From: Nocardia veterana NBRC 100344
GTDB lineage: Bacteria; Actinomycetota; Actinomycetes; Mycobacteriales; Mycobacteriaceae
NCBI RefSeq assembly: GCF_000308855.1
Contig: NZ_BAGM01000028.1
Location: forward strand, 59,437 to 123,436
Reading direction: 5' to 3'
Length of the DNA stretch: 64,000 bases
Shown: piece after piece, positions 27,615 through 35,144 of the stretch
How positions within the stretch are numbered: position 1 is the first letter of the stretch
How the letters are laid out: every line of letters begins with the position of its first letter
Program-made: the position numbers and the translations under genes
The notes under the pieces: model-generated
Told to the model about the DNA's origin: nothing
The model's database searches: none
The model's input: the letters and a program-made list of their open reading frames with translations, nothing else

Positions 27615-28694
27615 TCAGGCGGTGACCGGGACGCGAGCGTCGGCCGGCGGGTGAACGACGCCGGTGAAATTGCTCCTGGACAGGTCGTAGGTGTGTTGGC
27701 GGACCGCGTCGCCGGAGTTGCCTTCGATCGTGGTGATGGTGTTGCCGTTACGAGCGACGATCACGCCGATGTGGTTCTGCCCGCCGAAGACGACGAGATC
27801 GCCGGGGCGGGCGTCGGCGATGTTGTCGGCCAGCCGGCGGGCGACCGCATCCGACCATACGGCGGACACCAGATTCTTGTTCGTCCACGGCACGTCGATG
27901 CCGGCCTGTTTCCAGACCCAGGTGGCGAACGACGAGCACCAGGCGTCGTCGATGTTGTACGGGCGGTCCACATGGTTGTTCGGCCCTTCGGTGACACCCA
28001 GTTCGTTGCGCGCGAAGCCCTCGATCTTCTGCAGCGTGTCGGCATTCGGGGGCGGGACGTAGTTGTGGCCGCTCCACGGGGTCGTCAGTGGGACGGCGGT
28101 GCCGCCGTAACCGACGGGCGTCGGGTTGTCCGGGCGTGACCCGGTGATGTGGTCGGCGTGCCGGCGGATATCGGTCGTCGCGGTCTCGATGGCGTCCTCC
28201 ACATCGGCCGCGGCGGTGGCACAGGCGGTGCGCAGCGGGCCCTCCACCGATTCGGGCCAGAACTGCTCGCCGGTATCGCGATTCACACTCGGACCGTTGG
28301 CGCGAGCGGTGTCGGAAATGGTGTTTCGGAGGCGTTCGACCGCATCCTGGATGTCTTCGTTGGCCGATCCCGCCGCGGAGTAGGTTCCGAAGGTCGAGCT
28401 GTCGACGCCCTTGTCGTTGTTGTCGAGGGTGGTTTTCATCTCGGTCAGCGACCGGACGACGGCGTTGTGATCCTCGGTCGACGTGGCGCGGTTGTTCTCG
28501 TCGATCAGGTTGTTGTCCCGCAGCATTTTGATGTACTTCGGGGCGCGTGAGGGTGTGCCCGCCCCCAGATTGTCGACATTGGCCTGGATGGCGGAACGGG
28601 TGGTGGCGACGATCGCCTTCAACGTCGGCGAGGCATAGCTGGGCAGCAGGTCTTCCAGTTTCGGAACGACCCAATAGTGATCCGTGGGACTCAT
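27615..28694 (-). CDS. CHAP-domain protein, probably exported by a type VII system
   Basis: 359-residue protein. Residues about 1-170 are helical and polar with no signal peptide, resembling N-terminal modules of ESX/type VII substrates. A linker with VPLTTPWSGHNYVPPP leads to a C-terminal NlpC/P60-CHAP-like cysteine amidase domain: Cys253 in WCSSFATWVWKQAG, His308 in QNHIGVIV and a third polar residue in TIEGNSGD. The 55-residue Cys-His distance fits CHAP. Such domains cut peptidoglycan peptides, so a cell-wall hydrolase or toxin is likely. It stands alone, 29 bp from convergent purE, with no immunity gene visible beside it. Confidence 0.75.
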   Translation of the reverse strand: MSPTDHYWVVPKLEDLLPSYASPTLKAIVATTRSAIQANVDNLGAGTPSRAPKYIKMLRDNNLIDENNRATSTEDHNAVVRSLTEMKTTLDNNDKGVDSSTFGTYSAAGSANEDIQDAVERLRNTISDTARANGPSVNRDTGEQFWPESVEGPLRTACATAAADVEDAIETATTDIRRHADHITGSRPDNPTPVGYGGTAVPLTTPWSGHNYVPPPNADTLQKIEGFARNELGVTEGPNNHVDRPYNIDDAWCSSFATWVWKQAGIDVPWTNKNLVSAVWSDAVARRLADNIADARPGDLVVFGGQNHIGVIVARNGNTITTIEGNSGDAVRQHTYDLSRSNFTGVVHPPADARVPVTA

Positions 28695-28911
28695 CGCCGC
28701 CCCCCAGTGCTGCAGTGTGGCACGTACACGATCATCCGCACCTCCACGGGCGGCGACAGTCGCGATCGGTCACCCGCGATGATCCGCGCCCATCCGTTTA
28801 TGTCCCGAACTGTTTTATTATCCGCAGTTCCCTGGGGTGGGGACAGTTCTTGCGCGCCGGCACTCGCCCCCGCGCCGACGACACGTGGAGTTTCGCGGGA
28901 GGCCGCACGGC

Positions 28912-28917
28912 TACCGT
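28912..28917 (+). promoter_or_regulatory. predicted -10 TACCGT of the TetR gene
   Basis: TACCGT ends 6 nt before GTG 28924; this spacing supports the chosen start. Confidence 0.4.
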
Positions 28918-28923
28918 TGGGGA

Positions 28924-29616
28924 GTGCCCAGCGACAATTCGACTCCCGTTCGTGCCGCCGACTCCGCGGAGTTCCGGCTGGCCGTGGTCGGCCAGGCGTT
29001 GCGGTTGTTCGCCGAACAGGGCTATGAGGCGACGACCGTGGACGAGATAGCGGAGGCGGCGGGGATTTCGCGGCGGACGTTCTTCCGGCAGTTCCGATCG
29101 AAAGAGGATGTGGTCTTCGCCGATCACGAGGAGCAGCTCGCCCGTGCGCAGGCGTATCTCGCTGCGGCGCAGGGTGATCCGTGGCAAGCCGTGCGGGAGG
29201 CGGTGGTCGGCATCTTCGAGCGTTTCACCGAGACGAGGGAGCTGGCGGCGCGCCGCTATCGGGTCGTCCGGCAGGCTTCGGCGCTGCGCGATCGCGAGAT
29301 CGTCACCGTGTTCCGGTACGAGCGGCTGTTCACCGACTATCTGCGCAGTCGTCTGCCCGAGGTGGCCGATCTGGAGCTCATCCAGTTCAGCGCGGCGGTG
29401 ACCGCCACCCACAACTATCTGCTGCGACGGATGGTGCGGGGGCGGTCGGATGCGAGCGTGGCGGATCTGCGGGCGGCCGTGCGAGCGATCGTGCCCGCAT
29501 CGGCATCCGCATCGTCGGCTTCGGCGTCGAGCGAGATGGTGGTCGCCGTATTCCCCCGGGAGATGCCCGCGCGGCAGGTCGCGGAGCTGCTGGCCGATCG
29601 ACTCGATAATCTGTGA
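28924..29616 (+). CDS. TetR-family transcriptional regulator
   Basis: 230-residue TetR repressor. The DNA-binding domain is at residues about 15-65: VVGQALRLFAEQGYEATTVD, then AAGISRRTFFRQFRSKEDVV. The ligand domain is helical, and a Ser/Ala-rich stretch (ASASASSASASSE) lies near 195. GTG 28924 is preferred over upstream starts because TACCGT lies 6 nt before it. It precedes the acyl-CoA dehydrogenase gene on the same strand, and the gap holds two 13-bp palindromes. It therefore probably represses that gene, with an acyl-CoA or fatty acid as the likely ligand (inference). Confidence 0.85.
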   Translation: MPSDNSTPVRAADSAEFRLAVVGQALRLFAEQGYEATTVDEIAEAAGISRRTFFRQFRSKEDVVFADHEEQLARAQAYLAAAQGDPWQAVREAVVGIFERFTETRELAARRYRVVRQASALRDREIVTVFRYERLFTDYLRSRLPEVADLELIQFSAAVTATHNYLLRRMVRGRSDASVADLRAAVRAIVPASASASSASASSEMVVAVFPREMPARQVAELLADRLDNL

Positions 29617-29632
29617 GCGCATCGCCGCAACT

Positions 29633-29645
29633 GGCACTGAGTGCC
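29633..29645 (+). promoter_or_regulatory. operator 1 before the acyl-CoA dehydrogenase gene
   Basis: 13-bp palindrome GGCACT-G-AGTGCC, one of two identical copies flanking the best -10 (TATACT, 29692-29697). Probable TetR site. Confidence 0.6.
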
Positions 29646-29691
29646 ACGCTAGTGTGGGGGTATCCTCTCATGTTGTCGCTACTTCGCGGCG

Positions 29692-29697
29692 TATACT
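29692..29697 (+). promoter_or_regulatory. predicted -10 TATACT of the acyl-CoA dehydrogenase gene
   Basis: Near-consensus -10, 85 nt before ATG 29783. Operator 2 lies directly downstream, so a bound repressor would block transcription from it. Confidence 0.5.
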
Positions 29698-29708
29698 GAA
29701 AGCCGACT

Positions 29709-29721
29709 GGCACTGAGTGCC
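29709..29721 (+). promoter_or_regulatory. operator 2 before the acyl-CoA dehydrogenase gene
   Basis: Second exact copy of the palindrome GGCACT-G-AGTGCC, 76 bp from the first and 12 bp after the predicted -10. Confidence 0.6.
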
Positions 29722-29782
29722 GCAGCGTGGCAGTACTGGAATTCGCGGCGTAATCCGAAATCCGACGACCAGGAGTGAACCC

Positions 29783-30940
29783 ATGGCGGGCAACCCCGAT
29801 TTCGATCTCTTCAAACTGGACGACATCCACAACGAGCTGCGCGAGGCCATTCGCGGCCTGGCCGAGAAGGAGATCGCGCCGTACGCGAAGGATGTCGACG
29901 GTAACGCCCGGTTCCCGCAGGAGGCCCTGGACGCGCTGAACGCCGCGGGCTTCAACGCGGTGCACGTACCCGAGACCTACGGCGGTCAGGGCGCGGACTC
30001 CGTCGCCACCTGCATCGTGATCGAGGAGGTTGCCCGCGTCTGTGGGTCGTCCTCGCTGATCCCGGCGGTCAACAAGCTCGGCACCATGGGTCTGATCCTG
30101 CAGGGCTCGGAGGAGCTCAAGCAGCAGGTGCTGCCCGATATCGTCGCGGGCAAGATGGCTTCCTACTGTCTGTCCGAGCGCGAGGCCGGTTCGGACGCCG
30201 CGTCCATGCGCACCCGTGCCCGCCGCGACGGTGACGACTGGGTCATCAACGGCTCCAAGTGCTGGATCACCAACGGCGGCCAGTCCACCTGGTACACCGT
30301 GATGGCCGTGACCGACCCGGAGAAGGGCGCCAACGGCATCTCCGCGTTCATGGTCCACAAGGACGACGAGGGCTTCGTGGTCGGCCCGCTCGAGCACAAG
30401 CTGGGTATCAAGGGTTCGCCGACCGCCGAGCTGTACTTCGAGAACTGCCGCATCCCGGGCGACCGGATCATCGGCGCCGAGGGCACCGGTTTCAAGACCG
30501 CGCTGCAGACCCTCGACCACACCCGGCCCACCATCGGCGCGCAGGCCGTCGGCCTGGCCCAGGGTGCGCTGGACGCCGCGATCGCCTACACCAAGGATCG
30601 CAAGCAGTTCGGCAAGGCCATCGCCGACTTCCAGAACACCCAGTTCATGCTCGCCGATATGGCCATGAAGGTCGAGGCCGCGCGCCTGATGGTCTACACC
30701 TCCGCCGCCCGCGCCGAGCGTGGTGAGAAGAACCTGGGCTTCATCTCCGCCGCCTCCAAGTGCTTCGCCTCCGATGTGGCCATGGAGGTCACCACCAACG
30801 CCGTGCAGCTGTTCGGCGGCGCCGGCTACACCACCGACTTCCCGGTGGAGCGGATGATGCGCGACGCCAAGATCACCCAGATCTACGAGGGCACCAACCA
30901 GATTCAGCGTCTGGTCATGTCGCGTCAGCTGCTGCGCTGA
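29783..30940 (+). CDS. acyl-CoA dehydrogenase (FadE25/AcdA-like)
   Basis: 385-residue FAD flavoprotein that oxidises acyl-CoA to enoyl-CoA in fatty-acid or branched-chain degradation. Visible are the FAD-binding segment YCLSEREAGSDAASM, WITNGGQSTWY, the hallmark helix RKQFGKAIADFQ, and the C-terminal FGGAGYTTDFPVERMMRDAK followed by YEGTNQIQRLV (catalytic Glu). ATG 29783 was chosen with AGGAG 7 nt upstream. M. tuberculosis has fadE25 at the same place beside purE. Codon use is very G/C-biased, as in highly expressed genes. Probably repressed by the upstream TetR protein. Confidence 0.92.
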   Translation: MAGNPDFDLFKLDDIHNELREAIRGLAEKEIAPYAKDVDGNARFPQEALDALNAAGFNAVHVPETYGGQGADSVATCIVIEEVARVCGSSSLIPAVNKLGTMGLILQGSEELKQQVLPDIVAGKMASYCLSEREAGSDAASMRTRARRDGDDWVINGSKCWITNGGQSTWYTVMAVTDPEKGANGISAFMVHKDDEGFVVGPLEHKLGIKGSPTAELYFENCRIPGDRIIGAEGTGFKTALQTLDHTRPTIGAQAVGLAQGALDAAIAYTKDRKQFGKAIADFQNTQFMLADMAMKVEAARLMVYTSAARAERGEKNLGFISAASKCFASDVAMEVTTNAVQLFGGAGYTTDFPVERMMRDAKITQIYEGTNQIQRLVMSRQLLR

Positions 30941-30955
30941 TCCCGGCGTACAAAT

Positions 30956-30975
30956 CATGCTGGCATGACAGCATG
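30956..30975 (+). terminator. hairpin after the acyl-CoA dehydrogenase gene
   Basis: 7-bp stem CATGCTG / CAGCATG with loop GCATGA, 16 bp after the stop. Weak and AT-richer than other terminators here; could also be a protein-binding palindrome. Confidence 0.35.
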
Positions 30976-31053
30976 CTTCGTTGATAGCATGATGTGGTCA
31001 CGCAAGTGATGCTGGCGGTGGGACGCCGCGGGAACGACGCCCCACCTGGTGGG

Positions 31054-31170
31054 TTACCTAGTCCACATCCAGCGGACCAGCATGAGCGCCCCGGCGATCA
31101 CGGCAGCAGCAGTCAAGATGATGCCGTAGTCGACCGGGGCCTTGCTCTTCTTCCGGCGATGTTTCGCCAT
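31054..31170 (-). CDS. small single-pass membrane protein (38 aa)
   Basis: Short gene with an excellent ribosome-binding site (AAGGAGGTGG just before ATG 31170). The product starts MAKHRRKKSKAPVDYG, a strongly basic cytoplasmic end, and continues with one hydrophobic helix, IILTAAAVIAGALMLVRWMW, then TR. Such basic-plus-one-helix microproteins often bind membrane complexes. It lies convergent to the acyl-CoA dehydrogenase gene. No known family recognised. Confidence 0.65.
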   Translation of the reverse strand: MAKHRRKKSKAPVDYGIILTAAAVIAGALMLVRWMWTR

Positions 31171-31561
31171 CCCCACCACCTCCTTCCTGGGCGCGGTGTG
31201 TGGACCAGGTCCACCGCCCCTCGGCTGGAGGTGTGCCTACTGTACCCGAGTGAGCTGACCGCAACTGCCACAACGTATTTCGGAGGCCGTTGGCCCGGCC
31301 GCGCCGCTGCGATGTCGACGCCTTGTGACATCGACCGAAGTGTGACAGCACGCGGCGCGTCACGCCGGGCCCGTTCGCCGGGGTGCGTTACGGTACCGAA
31401 CCGTCGAATTCCAGTGAACTACCGGCAATTTTCGCTGGTAGAACGGTGTTGCCGCGAAGGAGTCCGAAGAGTACGAACATCTGCAATCGCAAATGTTCGT
31501 TCAGTCGCAATCGGGCGAATTCGGAATTGTCCCAACGGCTTTCGCAGCGCAATATTGATGC
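31171..31561. other. 391-bp intergenic region
   Basis: No convincing gene. It holds the promoter of the 38-residue protein and, near the right end, an AT-richer stretch with an inverted repeat at 31473-31500. Open frames here are Arg-rich and lack ribosome-binding sites. Confidence 0.4.
31473..31500 (+). repeat. inverted repeat before the 102-aa gene
   Basis: 8-bp arms ACGAACAT / ATGTTCGT with a 12-nt spacer, 61 bp before ATG 31562. A possible operator; the spacer is too long for a LexA box. Confidence 0.4.
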
Positions 31562-31870
31562 ATGGCTGGCGTCGAGATCACCGACAGGTTCGTTCGCCGC
31601 ACCCTGGACAACGGTCGGATCGAAGAGGTGACGTGGCAGGAACTGGCCGAGGTGCGCATCATCACCACGGCCGACGGCCCGTTTGCCGACGACGTCTTCT
31701 TCGTGCTCATCGGTGCCCGCGGGAACGGCTGTGTGGTCCCGCATTCCGCCGCCGACAACGAGTTCCTGGGCCGGCTGCAGAAGCTCCCCGGCTTCGACAA
31801 CGCCAAGGTGATCGACGCGATGGGCACCGTCGGCGACCGTCAGTTCCTGGTGTGGCGGTGCCGCGCCTGA
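31562..31870 (+). CDS. conserved hypothetical protein (102 aa)
   Basis: 102-residue soluble alpha/beta protein starting VEITDRFVRRTLDNGRIEEV, then TWQELAEVRIITTADGPF and VFFVLIGARGNGCVVP. The repeating beta pattern resembles small actinobacterial proteins of unknown function. No catalytic motif. A weak start context (no clear ribosome-binding site) makes the precise start less sure. It is followed by the convergent GNAT gene 18 bp away. Confidence 0.65.
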   Translation: MAGVEITDRFVRRTLDNGRIEEVTWQELAEVRIITTADGPFADDVFFVLIGARGNGCVVPHSAADNEFLGRLQKLPGFDNAKVIDAMGTVGDRQFLVWRCRA

Positions 31871-31888
31871 AGCACCGCGCGAGCGGCG

Positions 31889-32179
31889 TCAGGCCACCAG
31901 GTCGGCGTACTCGCGATGGTCGCCGATGTATTGCTCCACGTACCAGCAGGTCGGTACGACCGCGAAGCCGGACGCCCGGCAATCGGTGAGCGCGTACTCG
32001 ACGACCTGGGCCGCCACCCCGCGTCCGCGGAATTCCGGGAAAGTGAGGGTGTGGTTGAGATCGCGGATCCGCTTGTCCCCGTCGACGGTCTCGGTGTAGT
32101 CGGCGTAGCCGGCGAGCGTGTCGTCGATGTAGATCTCGTAGCGGCCGGCGGTCGTGTTGTGCTCGAGCCTGGTCGTCAT
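31889..32179 (-). CDS. small GNAT N-acetyltransferase (YjdJ/NATD1 type)
   Basis: 96-residue minimal GNAT domain. The core strands YEIYIDDTLAGYADYTE and LTFPEFRGRGVAAQVVEYAL carry the acetyl-CoA motif RGRGVA, with the end SGFAVVPTCWYVEQYIGDHR typical of the NATD1/YjdJ group. The acceptor is unknown. ATG 32179 with a GGGAG upstream. It lies 45 bp beyond the start-proximal side of the oxidase gene's 3' end and is on the same strand. Confidence 0.85.
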   Translation of the reverse strand: MTTRLEHNTTAGRYEIYIDDTLAGYADYTETVDGDKRIRDLNHTLTFPEFRGRGVAAQVVEYALTDCRASGFAVVPTCWYVEQYIGDHREYADLVA

Positions 32180-32224
32180 GTCCGGTAGAACTCCCTTCGC
32201 ACCCCTGTTTGTTCCGCGCCCGGA

Positions 32225-33583
32225 CTAGAGCACCGCGCCCGGATTGAGGATGCCGTGCGGGTCCAGCGCGTCCTTGATGCGCCGCGTCAGCTCCATCACC
32301 TCCGGGCCGACCTGGTCGGGCAGCCACGCCTTCTTCAAGCGGCCGACCCCGTGTTCGCCGGTGATGGTGCCGCCCAGCGCGATGGCCAGGTCCATGATCT
32401 CGCCGAAAGCCTGGTGGGCGCGGGCCGTCTCGTCCGGGTCGGCCGGGTTGTGGACGATCAGCGGATGGGTGTTGCCGTCACCGGCGTGCGCGATCACCGA
32501 GATCAGCACCGCGCGGCGCTCGGCGATCTCGGCGATACCGGTCACCAGATCGCCCAGTCGGGGCAGCGGGACGCCGACGTCCTCGAGTAGGAGCGGCCCC
32601 TTGCGTTCCACTGCCGGGATCGCGAATCGCCGTGCGGCGCAGAAGGCTTCGCCCTCGTCCGGGTCCTCGGTGCTGAACACCTCGGTGGCCCCGGCGCTTT
32701 CGCAGGCGGCGGCGATGATCGCCGCCTCCTGCGTGCGGTATTCGCCGGGCGCGTCGGAACGTGCGACGAGCATGGCGGCGGCGCCGCGGTCCAGCCCCAT
32801 CCGCATCTCGTCCTCGACGGCGTTGATCGCCACCGCGTCCATGAATTCCAGCATCGAGGGCCGGAGCCGGGCCGTGACGGCCTCGATCGCCGCGGTGGCG
32901 GAGGTGAGGGTGGAAAAGGTGGCGACCACGGTGCTCTGCTGCGGCTGTGCGGGCAGTAACCGCAGCGTCAACTCGGTGATGATGCCGAGCGTGCCCTCAC
33001 TGCCGACGAACAGCTTGGTCAGCGACAATCCGGCGGAGTCCTTCAGCCGCGGTCCACCGAGCCGGGCCACCGTGCCGTCGGCGAGTACCACCTCCATCCC
33101 CAGGATGTAGTCGGTGGTGACGCCGTATTTCACGCAGCACAGCCCGCCCGCGTTGGTGGCGGCGTTCCCGCCGATCGAGCAGATCTCGAACGACGACGGA
33201 TCGGGCGGATACCAGAGCCCGTGTTCCGCGGCGGCCCGCTTCACCTCGGCATTCAGCAGCCCGGGCTGGGTGACCGCGGTGCGGGTCACCGGGTCGACGG
33301 TGATGGCCCGCATCCGCTCGGTGCTCAGCAGCAGGGCGCCGTCCTGTGCCGTCGCACCGCCGGACAGGCCGGTACCGGCCCCGCGCGGAACCAGCGGAAC
33401 GCGGCGTTCGTGTGCCCAGGCGACCACGGTGGCGACCTGCTCGGTGGTGAGCGGCCGAATCAACGCGGCGGGCATACCCGCATGCGGATCGAGAGCGCGG
33501 TCGTGGCGATAGCCGGCGAGGATGTCGGGATCGGTGACGACCATGCCGTCGGGCAGCTGGGCGGCGAGCGTTGCGATATCCAC
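32225..33583 (-). CDS. FAD-linked 2-hydroxyacid oxidoreductase (GlcD/D-lactate dehydrogenase type)
   Basis: 452-residue flavoenzyme of the vanillyl-alcohol-oxidase fold that oxidises D-2-hydroxyacids (glycolate, D-lactate or similar). The FAD-binding N-domain has PRGAGTGLSGGA (near 67), YPPDPSSFEICSIGGNAATN and FVGSEGTLGIITE. The C-domain has HAGDGNTHPL and the ending GEHGVGRLKKAWL. GTG 33583 with TAGGTT 6 nt upstream. The substrate is not determinable from sequence. Divergent from the repeat-bounded interval. Confidence 0.88.
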   Translation of the reverse strand: MDIATLAAQLPDGMVVTDPDILAGYRHDRALDPHAGMPAALIRPLTTEQVATVVAWAHERRVPLVPRGAGTGLSGGATAQDGALLLSTERMRAITVDPVTRTAVTQPGLLNAEVKRAAAEHGLWYPPDPSSFEICSIGGNAATNAGGLCCVKYGVTTDYILGMEVVLADGTVARLGGPRLKDSAGLSLTKLFVGSEGTLGIITELTLRLLPAQPQQSTVVATFSTLTSATAAIEAVTARLRPSMLEFMDAVAINAVEDEMRMGLDRGAAAMLVARSDAPGEYRTQEAAIIAAACESAGATEVFSTEDPDEGEAFCAARRFAIPAVERKGPLLLEDVGVPLPRLGDLVTGIAEIAERRAVLISVIAHAGDGNTHPLIVHNPADPDETARAHQAFGEIMDLAIALGGTITGEHGVGRLKKAWLPDQVGPEVMELTRRIKDALDPHGILNPGAVL

Positions 33584-33589
33584 AGTGCG

Positions 33590-33595
33590 AACCTA
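33590..33595 (-). promoter_or_regulatory. predicted -10 TAGGTT of the FAD oxidoreductase
   Basis: Minus-strand TAGGTT ends 6 nt before GTG 33583; no ribosome-binding site between. Confidence 0.45.
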
Positions 33596-33613
33596 CGTGC
33601 TCGGGGCCGTGCT

Positions 33614-33634
33614 CGGCAGCCGATACCGCTGCCG
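33614..33634 (+). repeat. 21-bp repeat, left copy
   Basis: Hairpin arms CGGCAGC / GCTGCCG around CGATACC, identical to 35092-35112 and in the same orientation. A TACACT hexamer follows 28 bp downstream. Confidence 0.8.
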
Positions 33635-33959
33635 AAGGGGTCTACCCGTCGCCGCAGGTAGGTACACTAAAACAGTCCCTGACCAGCAGAAACACCTCGG
33701 GACACCACCGCTCGTAGGTGGCCACAAACGGCCACAAATCAACTCCTGGAGGGAACGCTAAGGGAACGGCGTACACCCCGAAGAAGATCGACATGTCATC
33801 GAAGCCGAAGAAGAGGTCCCCCTGCCGCCGCGCCTGGGGCAGCTGCAAGCAACTCCGCTACTGCTGTGCAGCTCGCCGACCTGCGGCGATGCAGCGAAGC
33901 GCATACCCGGTGCTGAGCCGATGGCAAGGGCCAGTTCCGGCGGCATTCCGCCGCGCGTC
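33635..33959. other. intergenic region after the left 21-bp repeat
   Basis: 325 bp without a supportable gene. It has a TACACT (33663-33668) and an open GTG frame from 33718 (start residues MATNGHKSTPGGNAKG), but the frame runs antisense into the next gene and becomes Cys/Arg-rich. May be the remains of a gene. Confidence 0.35.
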
Positions 33960-34331
33960 TCATGTCGGTGCGGTTCCCGCTATTCCCTGCGTATTGTCGT
34001 GCTCGGCCTGAGCGTAGGCTGCTGCAGCTTTACGCAGCACGTCCTGCGCGGCTTTGGCTTCCTCGATGAGTTCTTTCAGCCGCTGCCGAATAGACCCCTC
34101 GCCGCTGCCCTTTTGGGTGAACTTGGCGGCCAGGTCTTGGCCCATTTTGAACCCGCCGAACCCCGTGACGAAGCCGACCGTTTCGACGTGGATACTCAGG
34201 TCGTTGACGTGGTCGATGAAATCCTGCAGTCCCTTGATTGCCGCATCGAGTGATTCTCTGTCGACGCGCAGCGACAGATTTCCTGCATCGACTTCGGTAG
34301 CCAGCTGCCGCCAGACGCCCGTATCGGACAC
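33960..34331 (-). CDS. small helical protein, type VII-like partner of the DUF3558 lipoprotein
   Basis: 123-residue protein predicted all-helical: SLDAAIKGLQDFIDHVNDLS, a central GFVTGFGGFKMG turn, then SIRQRLKELIEEAKAAQDVL. The helix-turn-helix layout and length fit WXG100-like/ESX-associated proteins, but the WXG itself is absent, so the link is tentative. GTG 34331 follows GGGGGAGG. It is 9 bp after the DUF3558 gene in one operon. Confidence 0.6.
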   Translation of the reverse strand: MSDTGVWRQLATEVDAGNLSLRVDRESLDAAIKGLQDFIDHVNDLSIHVETVGFVTGFGGFKMGQDLAAKFTQKGSGEGSIRQRLKELIEEAKAAQDVLRKAAAAYAQAEHDNTQGIAGTAPT

Positions 34332-34340
34332 GGCCTCCCC

Positions 34341-34919
34341 CTACTTTCCGGACGGTAGATCTTTCACGAGAACTGTTGCAATGCGGGTCAATTCGGCGCA
34401 CGCGTCGCCTGTCGAGTCGGCGGCAAGACTGGGGTTGATCTCGAAAGTCACCGGATTACCGGGAACGTCGAAGGCAACTACACATCCGTCCGGAATTGCA
34501 TTGCGGCCCATCATCACCGCATCGCGCCCGCCGATGCTCACCGTGCGCGGGTTGTTGAACAGCACGGTGTTGTTACGCACCTCGTCGAACGTGTGTGTGT
34601 TTGTCGAAAAGACTTGCAGTCGTATCCAATTGCCAGAGTCCCACGCGCACACGTCCCAACCGGGGAACTTGACCGCGTATTTGTCGGTATCGGTGTGACG
34701 CTTGGCAGGGTTGAGTCCGGCTGCTGCGATGTCGGCATCGGGGATCGAACACGGATTCCACTTGGTGTTTGTGGTGGCCGTGGCAGCCGCTGCCGATGAG
34801 GTGGCCGGGCCGGCCGCCGTGGGCGATGCGGCAGGCGTTGCCGTCCCATCGGACGAGCACCCCGCCAGGAATGCGGCTGCGGCGCACGCAGTGGCCATCG
34901 CGATCGGTCCGAGCTTCAT
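34341..34919 (-). CDS. DUF3558 lipoprotein
   Basis: 192-residue secreted lipoprotein. The signal peptide MKLGPIAMATACAAAAFLAGC ends at the lipobox cysteine (residue 21); a Thr/Ala/Pro-rich linker follows, then a DUF3558 domain with paired cysteines (WNPCSIPDADIAAAGL and GWDVCAWDSG). DUF3558 proteins are abundant in Nocardia and Mycobacterium; function unknown, cell-envelope. ATG 34919 was chosen over a longer frame because GGAGGGG is directly upstream and it gives a proper signal peptide. Operon with the small helical protein. Confidence 0.85.
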   Translation of the reverse strand: MKLGPIAMATACAAAAFLAGCSSDGTATPAASPTAAGPATSSAAAATATTNTKWNPCSIPDADIAAAGLNPAKRHTDTDKYAVKFPGWDVCAWDSGNWIRLQVFSTNTHTFDEVRNNTVLFNNPRTVSIGGRDAVMMGRNAIPDGCVVAFDVPGNPVTFEINPSLAADSTGDACAELTRIATVLVKDLPSGK

Positions 34920-35091
34920 GAGTTCCCCTCCGTCGGCGGCATCGGTCCCAGAGTCTATGGGCTGCCGGGTGTCGCTGCGGTTCCAGTCTGCAGGCAAAAC
35001 CGGTGCGATCGGGCAGAAATTACCGCGCTAAGCGAACGGCAACGGAACGCCTCTTGCCCTTACCACCTCTGCCCCTAATCAAGGTGCCCGA

Positions 35092-35112
35092 CGGCAGCCG
35101 ATACCGCTGCCG
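35092..35112 (+). repeat. 21-bp repeat, right copy
   Basis: Exact copy of 33614-33634. TACACT, the predicted -10 of the GroES-like gene, follows 20 bp downstream. Confidence 0.8.
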
Positions 35113-35132
35113 GGAGCCGAGACCGTACGCAG

Positions 35133-35138
35133 TACACT
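35133..35138 (+). promoter_or_regulatory. predicted -10 TACACT of the GroES-like gene
   Basis: TACACT ends 6 nt before GTG 35145 without a ribosome-binding site. Confidence 0.5.
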
Positions 35139-35144
35139 GCCGCG

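Larger units (their letters stand above)
29683..29752 (+). repeat. TTCGCGGCGTA direct repeats in the acyl-CoA dehydrogenase promoter
   Basis: TTCGCGGCGTA occurs at 29683-29693 and 29742-29752, each followed by a similar stretch with GAAA and CCGA. With the palindromes at 29633 and 29709 this forms a duplicated operator/promoter module. Confidence 0.6.

Noticed and set aside
31473..31500. LexA/SOS box
   Set aside because: The arms contain GAAC/GTTC-like halves, but the 12-nt spacer is too long for an actinobacterial SOS box.
33718..34011. GTG frame of 97 codons
   Set aside because: No ribosome-binding site, runs antisense into the helical-protein gene and becomes Cys/Arg-rich. Kept only as a possible gene remnant in the intergenic entry.
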